The position numbers were made by a program, and so were the translations under genes. Source: Sandaracinaceae bacterium (GTDB lineage Bacteria; Myxococcota_A; Polyangia; Polyangiales; Sandaracinaceae). Taken from it: a stretch of DNA of 43,717 nucleotides. The notes under the pieces are model-generated. The model ran no database searches and was not told the DNA's origin. It saw only the letters and a list, made by a program, of their open reading frames with translations. Within the stretch, counting starts at the first letter, position 1, and every line of letters begins with the position of its first letter. Shown piece after piece: positions 25,371 to 32,900 of this stretch. The DNA lies in assembly GCA_019637095.1 (NCBI GenBank), contig JAHBWG010000079.1, forward strand, positions 1 through 43,717, read 5' to 3'.

Positions 25371-27164
25371 TTGACCACTCGTACCAACCGGGCAGCGGCG
25401 GCGCCCGAGGACGACCTCGATCGCGCGACGCGTGATCGAGGCGACGTGAAGGCCACGGACCAGCTCGTCGACGCGCTCGTGGCGAGCGCGCGGTCGGAGG
25501 GCTTCGTGACGTTCGACGACGTGGCGCGCGCGTGCGCGTCCGCGCCGTGCGTGGATCGAGCGGTCAACCTCGTGATGAAACGCCTGCCCCACGAGGGCGT
25601 CGAGATCCGCGACCACGCGGGCGAGCGGCCCCGGCGCCGCGGCGAGCGCGCGGCCGTCGCGCTCGACGACGACGATCGGGCGAGCGAGCGCCCCTCGTCG
25701 AGCGCGCCGCCCGGCGTCGATCCGATCCAGGCCTACCTCGGCAAGATGGGCAGCCTGTCGCTGCTCACGCGCGAGGGCGAGGTCGAGTTCGCGCGGCGGA
25801 TCGAGAGCGGCCGTCGCCGCATGCTCGACGCGCTCGCGCGCTCGTCGATCCGCATGCCGGAGCTGACCGACCTCATCGAGCGCATCGAGGAGAGCGACAT
25901 CCGCATCCGCGACGTGCTCGACGGGATGACCACCTCGACGCCGGACCAAGAAGCCGCCGCCGGCCCCGACGCGCTGCGCCAGCTCAAGCGCCTCAAGCGC
26001 CTCGAGAAGACCAACCGGCGCATCATCAAGGACCTCGAGGGCGACGCGCGCATCAGCCCGCGCGTGCGCGCGCGGCTCGAAGCGGAGCTCGAGGAGAACC
26101 GCGAGCAGCGCTTCGACGCGCTGCAGGAGCTCGGCCTGCACGAGCGGCAGCTCGAGCGGATCACCTCGCGGCTGCGCGACTACGTCCACCGCCTCGAGAA
26201 GGCCGAGACCGAGCTCACCGAGGCGGCGGTCGAGGTGCGCGTGCGCGACGCCGAAAAGCTCGAGGAGCGCCTCGCCAGCCTCAGGCCGAGCAAGTCGATC
26301 CCACGCACCGCGATCCTGCGCGCGGAGCGCGCGGTCAAGGATCTCAACCGCGTGCGCCGCCAGGTCGAGGAGGACGCGGGGCGCCCCGTCGACGTCGTGC
26401 GCAACAACTACCGCCTGCTGCGCCGCGCGGAGGACGAGGTCGAGGCGGCCAAGGCCGAGATGGTGGAGGCGAACCTGCGCCTCGTCGTGTCCATCGCGAA
26501 GAAGTACATGAAGCGCGGGCTGCCGTTCCTCGACCTCATCCAGGAGGGCAACATCGGCCTGATGCGCGCGGTCGAGAAGTTCGACTACCGCCGCGGCTAC
26601 AAGCTCTCGACGTACGCCTCCTGGTGGATCCGCCAGTCGATCGCGCGCGCGACCGCCGACCAGGCGCGCACGATCCGCCTGCCCGTCCACGCGTTCGAGC
26701 GCCTGAACAAGATGGTACGCGTCACGCGCGAGCTGATGGGACAGCTCGGTCGCGAGCCCACGCCCGAGGAGCTCGCCAAGACGATGCAGATGCCCGTCAA
26801 GAAGGTCCGTGACCTCTTGGCGATCAGCCGCGACGCGATCAGCCTCGAGACCCCGGTCGGCAACGACGGGAACGGTCTGCTCGCGGACTTCATCGAGGAC
26901 GAGAGCGCGGCGAGCCCGATGGACGGAGTCGTGCACGACGACCTCGAGCAGAACGTGCATCGCGCGCTCGCGGTGCTCACGCCGCGCGAGGAGAAGATCC
27001 TGCGCATGCGCTTCGGGATCGGCTCGACGGACGTGCACACGCTGGCCGAGGTCGGGGAGATGTTCGGCGTCAGCCGCGAGCGCATCCGGCAGATCGAGGC
27101 GCTCGCGCTGCGCAAGCTGCGGCAGTCGGGGACCGAGGGCGCGCTGCGCTCGTTCGTGGATTGA
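25371..27164 (+). CDS. rpoD: RNA polymerase primary sigma factor RpoD
   Basis: 597 residues if TTG 25371 is the start (ggaagggg lies 9 nt upstream; no ATG or GTG nearby gives a sensible N-terminus). Region 1.1-like DNA mimic at about 16-75 ([20 protein letters not shown]); region 1.2 at [21 protein letters not shown]; a long helical non-conserved region (about 160-350, [19 protein letters not shown]); region 2.1-2.4 from [20 protein letters not shown] through [20 protein letters not shown], with promoter-opening aromatic residues intact; region 3 [20 protein letters not shown]; region 4 [15 protein letters not shown]...[19 protein letters not shown]. It directs housekeeping transcription. This copy defines the -10/-35 specificity relevant to the TANNNT hexamers seen here. 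Confidence 0.95.
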   Translation: MTTRTNRAAAAPEDDLDRATRDRGDVKATDQLVDALVASARSEGFVTFDDVARACASAPCVDRAVNLVMKRLPHEGVEIRDHAGERPRRRGERAAVALDDDDRASERPSSSAPPGVDPIQAYLGKMGSLSLLTREGEVEFARRIESGRRRMLDALARSSIRMPELTDLIERIEESDIRIRDVLDGMTTSTPDQEAAAGPDALRQLKRLKRLEKTNRRIIKDLEGDARISPRVRARLEAELEENREQRFDALQELGLHERQLERITSRLRDYVHRLEKAETELTEAAVEVRVRDAEKLEERLASLRPSKSIPRTAILRAERAVKDLNRVRRQVEEDAGRPVDVVRNNYRLLRRAEDEVEAAKAEMVEANLRLVVSIAKKYMKRGLPFLDLIQEGNIGLMRAVEKFDYRRGYKLSTYASWWIRQSIARATADQARTIRLPVHAFERLNKMVRVTRELMGQLGREPTPEELAKTMQMPVKKVRDLLAISRDAISLETPVGNDGNGLLADFIEDESAASPMDGVVHDDLEQNVHRALAVLTPREEKILRMRFGIGSTDVHTLAEVGEMFGVSRERIRQIEALALRKLRQSGTEGALRSFVD

Positions 27165-27215
27165 GCCTCTCGTGACGCGCCTCGCGCGTCCTTCGGTCGG
27201 CCCCAGGAACGGTGG

Positions 27216-27221
27216 TACGCT
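27216..27221 (+). promoter_or_regulatory. Extended -10 hexamer TGG TACGCT before the TPR gene
   Basis: TGG-TACGCT ends 8 nt before GTG 27230 and 57 nt after the rpoD stop, giving the TPR/receiver pair its own leaderless promoter. No -35 was recognised. Confidence 0.45.
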
Positions 27222-27229
27222 GAGCGACG

Positions 27230-28525
27230 GTGAGGACCGGGAGCCAGGCCGCGCTCGAGCGCGAGGTGGACGACGTCGCCCGGGCGCTCCACCGGCGCGG
27301 CGCGGTCGCGGAGAGCATCGCGCTCCTGCGCGGCGCGCTCGCGCGCGACGGCTCCCAGGCGAGCTCGCGGCAGCTCCTCGAGGCCGCCCTCGCGGGCGGG
27401 CCGCTCGGCGCGCCGAGCACCACCGTCGAGCTCGGCTACGAGCTCGTCGACGCGTGGATCCGACGCGGCATGCTCGTCGAGGCGCTCGCGCTGCTCGGCG
27501 GGACCGCGCTCGGCAGCCGTGAGAAGGGCCGCGAGTGGGCGAACCTCCTCGGCGAGCTGCTCGCGCCGGTCCCCGTCGACGCCGACGATTCGCTGCGCGC
27601 GATGTACACGGAGCTCGTGACGGGGGGCGCGTCGGTCGCGCTGACCCTGCTCGAGGAGCGCGAGCGCCAGGCGCCGCCGATGCCGGCGTGGGCGGGCCGT
27701 CGGCTCGCGCTCCTGCGCTGGATGCTCCTCGACAACGCCGAGGTCCTCGACGCGACGGACGGCCCCGACGCGACCGCGCCCTCCGAGCTCGCGGCCGTGC
27801 TCGGCGTGGTGCTCAAGCGCGGGCTGCTCGCCGGGCGCGCGGCGGTCTCGGAGCTCGCCGCGCGGACCCCGGCTGACCGCGACGCCGCGCGCACCCTCGC
27901 GGCCCTCGACGTGCTCGTCGCCAGCGTGGAGGAGGAGGCGCAGCGCGTCGGCGCGAGCACCAAGACGATGCCGATGGTCGGGCTCACCGCGGCGCTCCTC
28001 CAGCTCCGCATGGGCAACCTGCGCGAGGCGATGGCGCTGCTCGAGCGGCGCGCCGACGACAGCCCGGACGGCGCCCGGGCGCGGCGGCTCCTCGAGGAGG
28101 TCGACGTGCTGAGCCGCGTGCTCGAGGGGCAGCCCGCCACGCAGGACGAGGAGCTGTCGCGCGAGACCACGCAGCTCGGCCCGCTCTTCGACGAGCCGAC
28201 CCTCGACCAGCGCCTCGATCGCCAGGACACCTCGAGCGCGCACATCGTCTTGCCCGACGACGCGGAGCCCTCGGGGCGGCTCACGCTCGTCGAGATCGGG
28301 CGCGGCGAGGGCCGGACCGTCGAGCAGTCCTCGGCGGACCAGCAGGCCGAGGCGCTCGTCAGCGAGGGGCGCCTCGACGAGGCCGAGCAGGTGTACCGCG
28401 GTCTGCTCGCGCTCTTTCCCCACCGCGTGGAGTGGGGCCGGCGCGCCGACGAGCTGCGGCGGCAGCGGCTGCGGCAGAGCGCGCCTGACGGCGTCCTCGT
28501 CCGCGCGATCCGGCCGATCAAATGA
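27230..28525 (+). CDS. TPR-like helical protein
   Basis: 431 residues from GTG 27230. Mostly alpha-helical with recurring 34-residue-like pairs (VARALHRRGAVAESIALLRG; LLQLRMGNLREAMALLERRA; ALVSEGRLDEAEQVYRGLLA), so a TPR scaffold. Between about 300 and 370 there is an acidic linker (QLGPLFDEPTLDQRLDRQDT) typical of myxobacterial kinase-pathway proteins. No enzymatic motif. The stop overlaps the start of the receiver-domain gene (ATGA), so the two proteins are made together and probably interact; the role could be coupling a phospho-signal to a larger assembly. Confidence 0.75.
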   Translation: MRTGSQAALEREVDDVARALHRRGAVAESIALLRGALARDGSQASSRQLLEAALAGGPLGAPSTTVELGYELVDAWIRRGMLVEALALLGGTALGSREKGREWANLLGELLAPVPVDADDSLRAMYTELVTGGASVALTLLEERERQAPPMPAWAGRRLALLRWMLLDNAEVLDATDGPDATAPSELAAVLGVVLKRGLLAGRAAVSELAARTPADRDAARTLAALDVLVASVEEEAQRVGASTKTMPMVGLTAALLQLRMGNLREAMALLERRADDSPDGARARRLLEEVDVLSRVLEGQPATQDEELSRETTQLGPLFDEPTLDQRLDRQDTSSAHIVLPDDAEPSGRLTLVEIGRGEGRTVEQSSADQQAEALVSEGRLDEAEQVYRGLLALFPHRVEWGRRADELRRQRLRQSAPDGVLVRAIRPIK

Positions 28526-29004
28526 TCCCGCGCGTCTCCCGACCGCCCGCGCCCGGCTGGACGCTGCCGCCGACGACCGAGACCGACGGGCGCGCGCTCG
28601 TGCTCTACGTCGACGTCGACGACGGCAGCTTCCGCGAGACCGCCGAGCGGCTGCGCGCCGCCTACAACGTGATCCGCGCGCAGAAGGACCGCGAGGCGTG
28701 CGACGCGATCCGGATGTACCACCAGCACCTCGTCGCGGTGCTCCTCGACGTCGACATGCCCGGCTCGATCCTCGACGGGATCCTGCTCACGAGGATCTTG
28801 CGCGGCCGCGTGCCCGAGATGGGCGTGCCGCCCTTCGCGCGCAACCTCCCCGAGCTCGACGTGCCCATCGTGTTGGTCACCGGCTCGGAGAGCTACGCGC
28901 ACGAGGACATGCGCCGGTACGGCGGCGACCGGCTGATGCAGAAGCCGGTGGAGATCCACAAGCTGACCCTCGCGTTGACCGACTGGCACCTCGCCCGCCG
29001 CTGA
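28522..29004 (+). CDS. Stand-alone receiver-domain protein
   Basis: 160 residues. After a 25-residue Pro-rich lead, a CheY-like fold is recognisable: ALVLYVDVDDGSFRETAERL (acidic pair before helix 1), LVAVLLDVDMPGSILDG with the phosphoacceptor Asp at the end of strand 3, DVPIVLVTGSES (Thr of strand 4) and DRLMQKPVEIHKL (strand 5 Lys-Pro). A roughly 20-residue insertion after strand 3 (ILRGRVPEMGVPPFARNLPE) is longer than usual. There is no output domain, so it presumably acts by protein contact, perhaps with the TPR protein encoded just before it. No histidine kinase is nearby. Confidence 0.8.
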   Translation: MIPRVSRPPAPGWTLPPTTETDGRALVLYVDVDDGSFRETAERLRAAYNVIRAQKDREACDAIRMYHQHLVAVLLDVDMPGSILDGILLTRILRGRVPEMGVPPFARNLPELDVPIVLVTGSESYAHEDMRRYGGDRLMQKPVEIHKLTLALTDWHLARR

Positions 29005-29009
29005 GCCGC

Positions 29010-30560
29010 TCAACGCAGGTGGACCCACGCGATGGCGATGCCCGCGCCGATCGCGAACGCCGCGAAGGTCAGCGCGACGAGGCCCGCCGCCCACGCCCAG
29101 CTGCCGCGCGCGCGGCGCGGGGGCGCCGGCGCGGGCACGGCCGCGCTCGGCTCGGGCGCGCGAGGAGGAGCTCGCAGGGTCGCGTTCGCCGCGGGCGCCG
29201 GCGGGCGGGGCGGCGGGGGGCGGCGCGGCGGCGGGGGCGGCCGTGGCGCCGACGCGCGCACGTCGCGCTGCATGTCCAGCCCGAGCTGCCGCAGCTCCTC
29301 GGCGTCCGCGCGCAGCGTCTCGTCCTCGTCCTGGTCGCCGTACTCGGCGAACGCGGACGGATCGAACGCGGGCGCCTGCGGCATCGTCTTGGGCGCGCGC
29401 TCGCTCGGGCCCTCCTCGCTCCGGAGCCTGCGCGTCGGGGGCTCCTCCTCCTCGTCGGGGACCTCGAGATCGTCCACGGTCGCCGCGAGCTCCGGCACCG
29501 TCAGCACCCTCGAGCGCTCCTCGAGCGCCATCGCGCGCGCCGTCGAGGCGTCCTCGCCGGGGAGCGGCCGCGCCTCGCCCGAGCCCTCGGCGATCGCCGC
29601 GACGAGCGCCGCCGGGATCGAGGCGAAGCTCCGCTCGAGCTCGTCCCCGAGGAACACGCGCAGGAGCTCCGCGACGTGCGCGGGCCCGATCGTGCCGGGC
29701 GGCACCGCGGCGTCGAGGAGCGCGCGGAAGTGCGCCGCCGTCGGCGGGCGCGCGTCGCGGTCCGCCGCGAGCGCCGCGAGCACCGCGGCGTCGGTCCGCG
29801 GGTCGATCCCCGCGACGCGCGCGCTCGGCGCGACCGCCTCGGGGCTGCGCACCTTCCGGATCAGCTCGAGCTCGCTCTTGCCCTCGATGAAGCGGCGCAT
29901 CGTGAGCATCTCCCAGAGCACCACCGCGAGCGCGAACACGTCGACCCGCCGGTCGAGCGGCTCCCCCTTGGCCTGCTCGGGCGCCATGTAGCGCACCTTG
30001 CCCTTGATCACGCCGGCCTCGGTGCGCTCGGCGCGCCCCGCGGCCTTCGCGATGCCGAAGTCGAGCAGCTTCACGTGGCCGTCGATCGAGAGCAAGATGT
30101 TTTGCGGGCTCACGTCGCGGTGGATCACGTTGAGCAGCTCGCCGCCCTCGCCCGTCATGTCGTGCGCCGCGTGCAGCCCTGCGGCGACCTCGCTCGCGAT
30201 CCACACCGCGATCTCCGGCCGCATCCGCCGCCCCTGTCGGCCGAGCGCGCGCAGGAGGTGCGCGAGCGAGCAGCCGTGCACGTACTCCATCACGAGGTAG
30301 TAGCGGTCGTCCTTCTCGCCGAGCTCCTCGACGCGCACCACGTTCGGGTGCCGGATGCGCACCGAGATCAGCGCCTCGTCGATGAACATGCGGACGAACT
30401 GCCAGTCGTCCGAGTACGTGTCGTGGATGACCTTGATCGCGACGGGCGGATCGGTCGGCGCGGCACCCACGCGCTGCCCGAGGAAGAGCGTCGCCATGCC
30501 GCCCTCGCTCAAGCGCGAGACGACGCGGAACTCACCGAGCGTGTCGCCGACGTCGATCAC
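29010..30560 (-). CDS. Membrane-anchored serine/threonine protein kinase (myxobacterial type)
   Basis: 516 residues from GTG 30560. The kinase domain (about 9-285) has the Gly-rich LSEGGMATLFLG, Lys43 in VAIKVIHD, the helix C Glu62, the catalytic loop HRDVSPQNILLS (Asp149, Asn154; the HRDVSPQN form is the common myxobacterial variant), DFG at 167-169 and APEQ/VDVFALAVVLWEML. A linker of about 200 residues is acidic and then Pro/Arg-rich, with possible phosphorylation sites, and ends in a single transmembrane helix (SWAWAAGLVALTFAAFAIGA) with a short outer tail. It is therefore inside-out compared with kinases carrying external sensors. Converges on the receiver gene (5 bp apart) and diverges from the ALDH gene. 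Confidence 0.93.
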   Translation of the reverse strand: MIDVGDTLGEFRVVSRLSEGGMATLFLGQRVGAAPTDPPVAIKVIHDTYSDDWQFVRMFIDEALISVRIRHPNVVRVEELGEKDDRYYLVMEYVHGCSLAHLLRALGRQGRRMRPEIAVWIASEVAAGLHAAHDMTGEGGELLNVIHRDVSPQNILLSIDGHVKLLDFGIAKAAGRAERTEAGVIKGKVRYMAPEQAKGEPLDRRVDVFALAVVLWEMLTMRRFIEGKSELELIRKVRSPEAVAPSARVAGIDPRTDAAVLAALAADRDARPPTAAHFRALLDAAVPPGTIGPAHVAELLRVFLGDELERSFASIPAALVAAIAEGSGEARPLPGEDASTARAMALEERSRVLTVPELAATVDDLEVPDEEEEPPTRRLRSEEGPSERAPKTMPQAPAFDPSAFAEYGDQDEDETLRADAEELRQLGLDMQRDVRASAPRPPPPPRRPPPPRPPAPAANATLRAPPRAPEPSAAVPAPAPPRRARGSWAWAAGLVALTFAAFAIGAGIAIAWVHLR

Positions 30561-30572
30561 CCGCGCCGGGCG

Positions 30573-30612
30573 ATTCTATCCGCTGCACCTCGCCCGCGCC
30601 CAGGGGTAGGCT
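30573..30612. promoter_or_regulatory. Divergent leaderless promoter pair (TAGAAT / TAGGCT)
   Basis: Only 58 bp separate GTG 30560 (minus) and ATG 30619 (plus). Minus-strand TAGAAT (30578-30573) lies 12 nt before the GTG; plus-strand TAGGCT (30607-30612) lies 6 nt before the ATG. There is no room for long leaders on both sides. Confidence 0.5.
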
Positions 30613-30618
30613 CGGGCG

Positions 30619-32151
30619 ATGTCGAGAGCCGAGCTGGCCGAGACGATCCTGGCGCGCATGGGGATCGCGGGCGTGGGCGATGGGGTGCGCGACGAGGACG
30701 GGTGGCGGCCCGGCAGCGGGCCCGCGCTGACGAGCACGTGCCCGACGAGCGGCCACGAGCTCGCGCGGGTGGGAGCGGCGAGCCGCGACGAGTACGACGT
30801 CGCCGTCGAGGGCGCGCGCGACCGCTTCCACGAGTGGCGCATGCGCCCCGCGCCGGTCCGCGGCGAGCTGGTGCGCGCGCTCGCGCGCGAGCTGCGCGAG
30901 CACAAGCAGGCGCTCGGTGAGCTCGTCTCGCTGGAGATGGGCAAGATCCGCAGCGAGGGGCTCGGCGAGGTGCAGGAGATGATCGATGTCTGCGACTTCG
31001 CGGTCGGCCTCTCGCGCCAGCTCCACGGGCTGACCATCGCGTCCGAGCGCCCGAAGCACCGGATGATGGAGCAGTGGCACCCGCTCGGGCCGATCGGGAT
31101 CGTCACCGCGTTCAACTTCCCCGTCGCGGTGTGGGCGTGGAACGCGGCGATCGCCGCGGTGTGCGGCGATCCGTGCGTGTGGAAGCCCTCGCCGCGCACG
31201 CCGCTGTGCTCGATCGCGACGCAGCACCTCGCGGACCGCGCGATGGCGGCGTGCGACGCCGAAGGCGTCTGGTCGCTCGTGTGCGGCGGCGCCGACCCGA
31301 GCCGCTGGATGGCCGAGGACCCGCGCCTGCCGCTCGTCTCGTTCACCGGCTCCACGGCCGCGGGGCGCGAGGTCGCGGCGGCCGTCGCGCGACGCCTCGG
31401 GCGCTCGCTCCTCGAGCTCGGCGGCAACAACGCCGTGATCGTCGCCGAGGACGCGGACCTCGACCTCGCGACGCGCGCGATCGTGTTCGGCGCGGTCGGC
31501 ACCGCGGGGCAGCGCTGCACCTCGACGCGCCGCGTCTTCGCGCACGCGCGCGTCCACGACGAGCTGCTCGAGCGCCTGCGCCGCGCGTACGCGACGGTGA
31601 AGATCGGCGATCCGCTCGCGGAGGGCGTCCTGATGGGCCCGCTCGCCGCCCCGAGCGCGGTGGCGGCGTACCTCGCGGCCCTACGCGCCGCGCAGGCGCA
31701 AGGCGGCGTGCTCGTGTGCGGCGGCGGCGTGATCGAGCGCGAGGGCAACTTCGTCGAGCCCGCGATCGTCCGCGCGCCCCCGCCCGACCGCTTCCCGATC
31801 GCGCGCGAGGAGACGTTCGCGCCGATCCTCTACGTGTTCCGCGTGGAGTCGGTCGAAGAAGCGATCGCCGCGCAGAACGCGGTGGCCCACGGCCTCTCGA
31901 GCGCCATCTTCACCGACTCGGTGCGCCACGCGGAGCGGTTCCTGAGCCCGGGCGGATCCGACTGCGGGATCGCCAACGTGAACCTCGGCACGAGCGGCGC
32001 CGAGATCGGCGGCGCGTTCGGCGGCGAGAAGGACACGGGCGGCGGCCGCGAGTCGGGCTCGGACGCGTGGAAGGCGTACATGCGCCGCCAGACCGCGACG
32101 GTGAACTGGGGGGGCGAGCTGCCGCTCGCCCAGGGCGTCGAGTTCCTCTGA
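30619..32151 (+). CDS. amaB: ALDH7-type aldehyde dehydrogenase (alpha-aminoadipic semialdehyde dehydrogenase)
   Basis: 510 residues. NAD-binding and catalytic motifs: VSFTGSTAAGREVA, Glu266 in LLELGGNNAVIVAEDADL and nucleophile Cys300 in GTAGQRCTSTRR. The GNNAV and C-terminal SGAEIGGAFGGEKDTGGGRESGSDAWK(AYMRR) are hallmarks of the ALDH7 (antiquitin) family, which oxidises alpha-aminoadipic semialdehyde, in equilibrium with piperideine-6-carboxylate, to alpha-aminoadipate in lysine breakdown; some members also handle betaine aldehyde or osmotic stress. No other lysine gene is present here, so the assignment rests on the protein alone. TAGGCT 6 nt upstream and no Shine-Dalgarno. The TGA stop shares its last base with a MITE-like element. 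Confidence 0.88.
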   Translation: MSRAELAETILARMGIAGVGDGVRDEDGWRPGSGPALTSTCPTSGHELARVGAASRDEYDVAVEGARDRFHEWRMRPAPVRGELVRALARELREHKQALGELVSLEMGKIRSEGLGEVQEMIDVCDFAVGLSRQLHGLTIASERPKHRMMEQWHPLGPIGIVTAFNFPVAVWAWNAAIAAVCGDPCVWKPSPRTPLCSIATQHLADRAMAACDAEGVWSLVCGGADPSRWMAEDPRLPLVSFTGSTAAGREVAAAVARRLGRSLLELGGNNAVIVAEDADLDLATRAIVFGAVGTAGQRCTSTRRVFAHARVHDELLERLRRAYATVKIGDPLAEGVLMGPLAAPSAVAAYLAALRAAQAQGGVLVCGGGVIEREGNFVEPAIVRAPPPDRFPIAREETFAPILYVFRVESVEEAIAAQNAVAHGLSSAIFTDSVRHAERFLSPGGSDCGIANVNLGTSGAEIGGAFGGEKDTGGGRESGSDAWKAYMRRQTATVNWGGELPLAQGVEFL

Positions 32152-32305
32152 AGGTCTGTCGATAAATCGGACCGAGCACCGGGGTCGAGGTGGGTCCAGC
32201 CGCAAGGCGACGCGAGGAGTCGTGCGAAAGCACGGCGACGAGCGGCAACGCCGCGGATGGGCCCGCATCGGCCGCGGGGCGACGGGAGATTTATCGACAG
32301 ACCTT
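32151..32305. mobile_element. MITE-like element, 155 bp with perfect 18-bp inverted ends
   Basis: The ends are aaggtctgtcgataaatc (32151-32168) and its exact reverse complement (32288-32305). The ends are AT-richer than surrounding DNA, while the 119-bp interior is GC-rich and codes for nothing (no transposase). A small stem cgtgc-gaaa-gcacg lies inside (32221-32234). It sits exactly between two convergent stop codons (32151 and 32311), the safest place for insertion. I see no clear flanking direct repeat. Most likely a non-autonomous transposon remnant; a large bidirectional stem is the alternative. Confidence 0.6.
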
Positions 32306-32310
32306 GAGCG

Positions 32311-32823
32311 CTACTGCGGCGCGACGAGGGTCGAGGGCACCACCGTCGCCATCTCGCTCACGCCGAGCACGTAGCTCGGGCGCACGTCGCGCTGCATGCT
32401 GCCGACGTAGATGCGGTGGATCCCGCGGGGGAACGCGCCCTCGACGATCGGGTTGAGGCCCTCGGCGTCGTCGTTGCAACGGTAGGTGCCGTCCGACATC
32501 TGGATGACCAGCGAGATGTCGGTGTCCGCGCGCGCGGCGACGCGCAGGTAGTTGAAGTCCCCGGTCAGGTGCAGGAAGTGGTTCGACACCGCGCCGACGT
32601 AGCCGATGCAGCCGCTGCCGTAGGTCGTGGAGTCGAACGGCCCGCCGCCCGTCCCCGTGCGGATCGCCGGGTCGGGCGTGAAGCCCGGGCCGACCATGAC
32701 CGAGCCGGTGGTGCTGCCACCGCCGCCTCCGCCGCCACCGCCACCGCCCCCGCAGGCGAGGATCGCCGCCAACGCGCCGACGGAGGAGAGGAGCCGGACC
32801 GCCTTCTTCCACTTCGTGCTCAC
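32311..32823 (-). CDS. Poly-Gly-spaced lipoprotein
   Basis: 170 residues from GTG 32823, with ggagg 7 nt upstream. The signal (KKAVRLLSSVGALAAILAC) ends in a lipidated Cys24, followed by 12 consecutive Gly residues as a flexible tether from the membrane. The mature part (about 60-170) is beta-rich with a Cys pair: YGSGCIGYVGAVSNHFLHLT, NYLRVAARADTDISLVIQM, DGTYRCNDDAEGLNP and GIHRIYVGSM; it resembles domains that follow peptidases or are found alone in myxobacterial surface proteins. The function is unknown. It is the last gene after the kinase and MMPL transporter, 77 bp downstream of the latter's stop. Confidence 0.75.
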   Translation of the reverse strand: MSTKWKKAVRLLSSVGALAAILACGGGGGGGGGGGGSTTGSVMVGPGFTPDPAIRTGTGGGPFDSTTYGSGCIGYVGAVSNHFLHLTGDFNYLRVAARADTDISLVIQMSDGTYRCNDDAEGLNPIVEGAFPRGIHRIYVGSMQRDVRPSYVLGVSEMATVVPSTLVAPQ

Positions 32824-32900
32824 GAGGACCTCCACAGAACGAATCCGCCGCCGAGAGTGCACGACCGGGCGCCGAAGATCGATCGCAATCGGACCGGACG

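Noticed and set aside
32151-32305. The 18-bp inverted repeat as a bidirectional terminator
   Set aside because: The 119-nt loop and lack of a T-tract make it a poor terminator; transposon ends explain it better.
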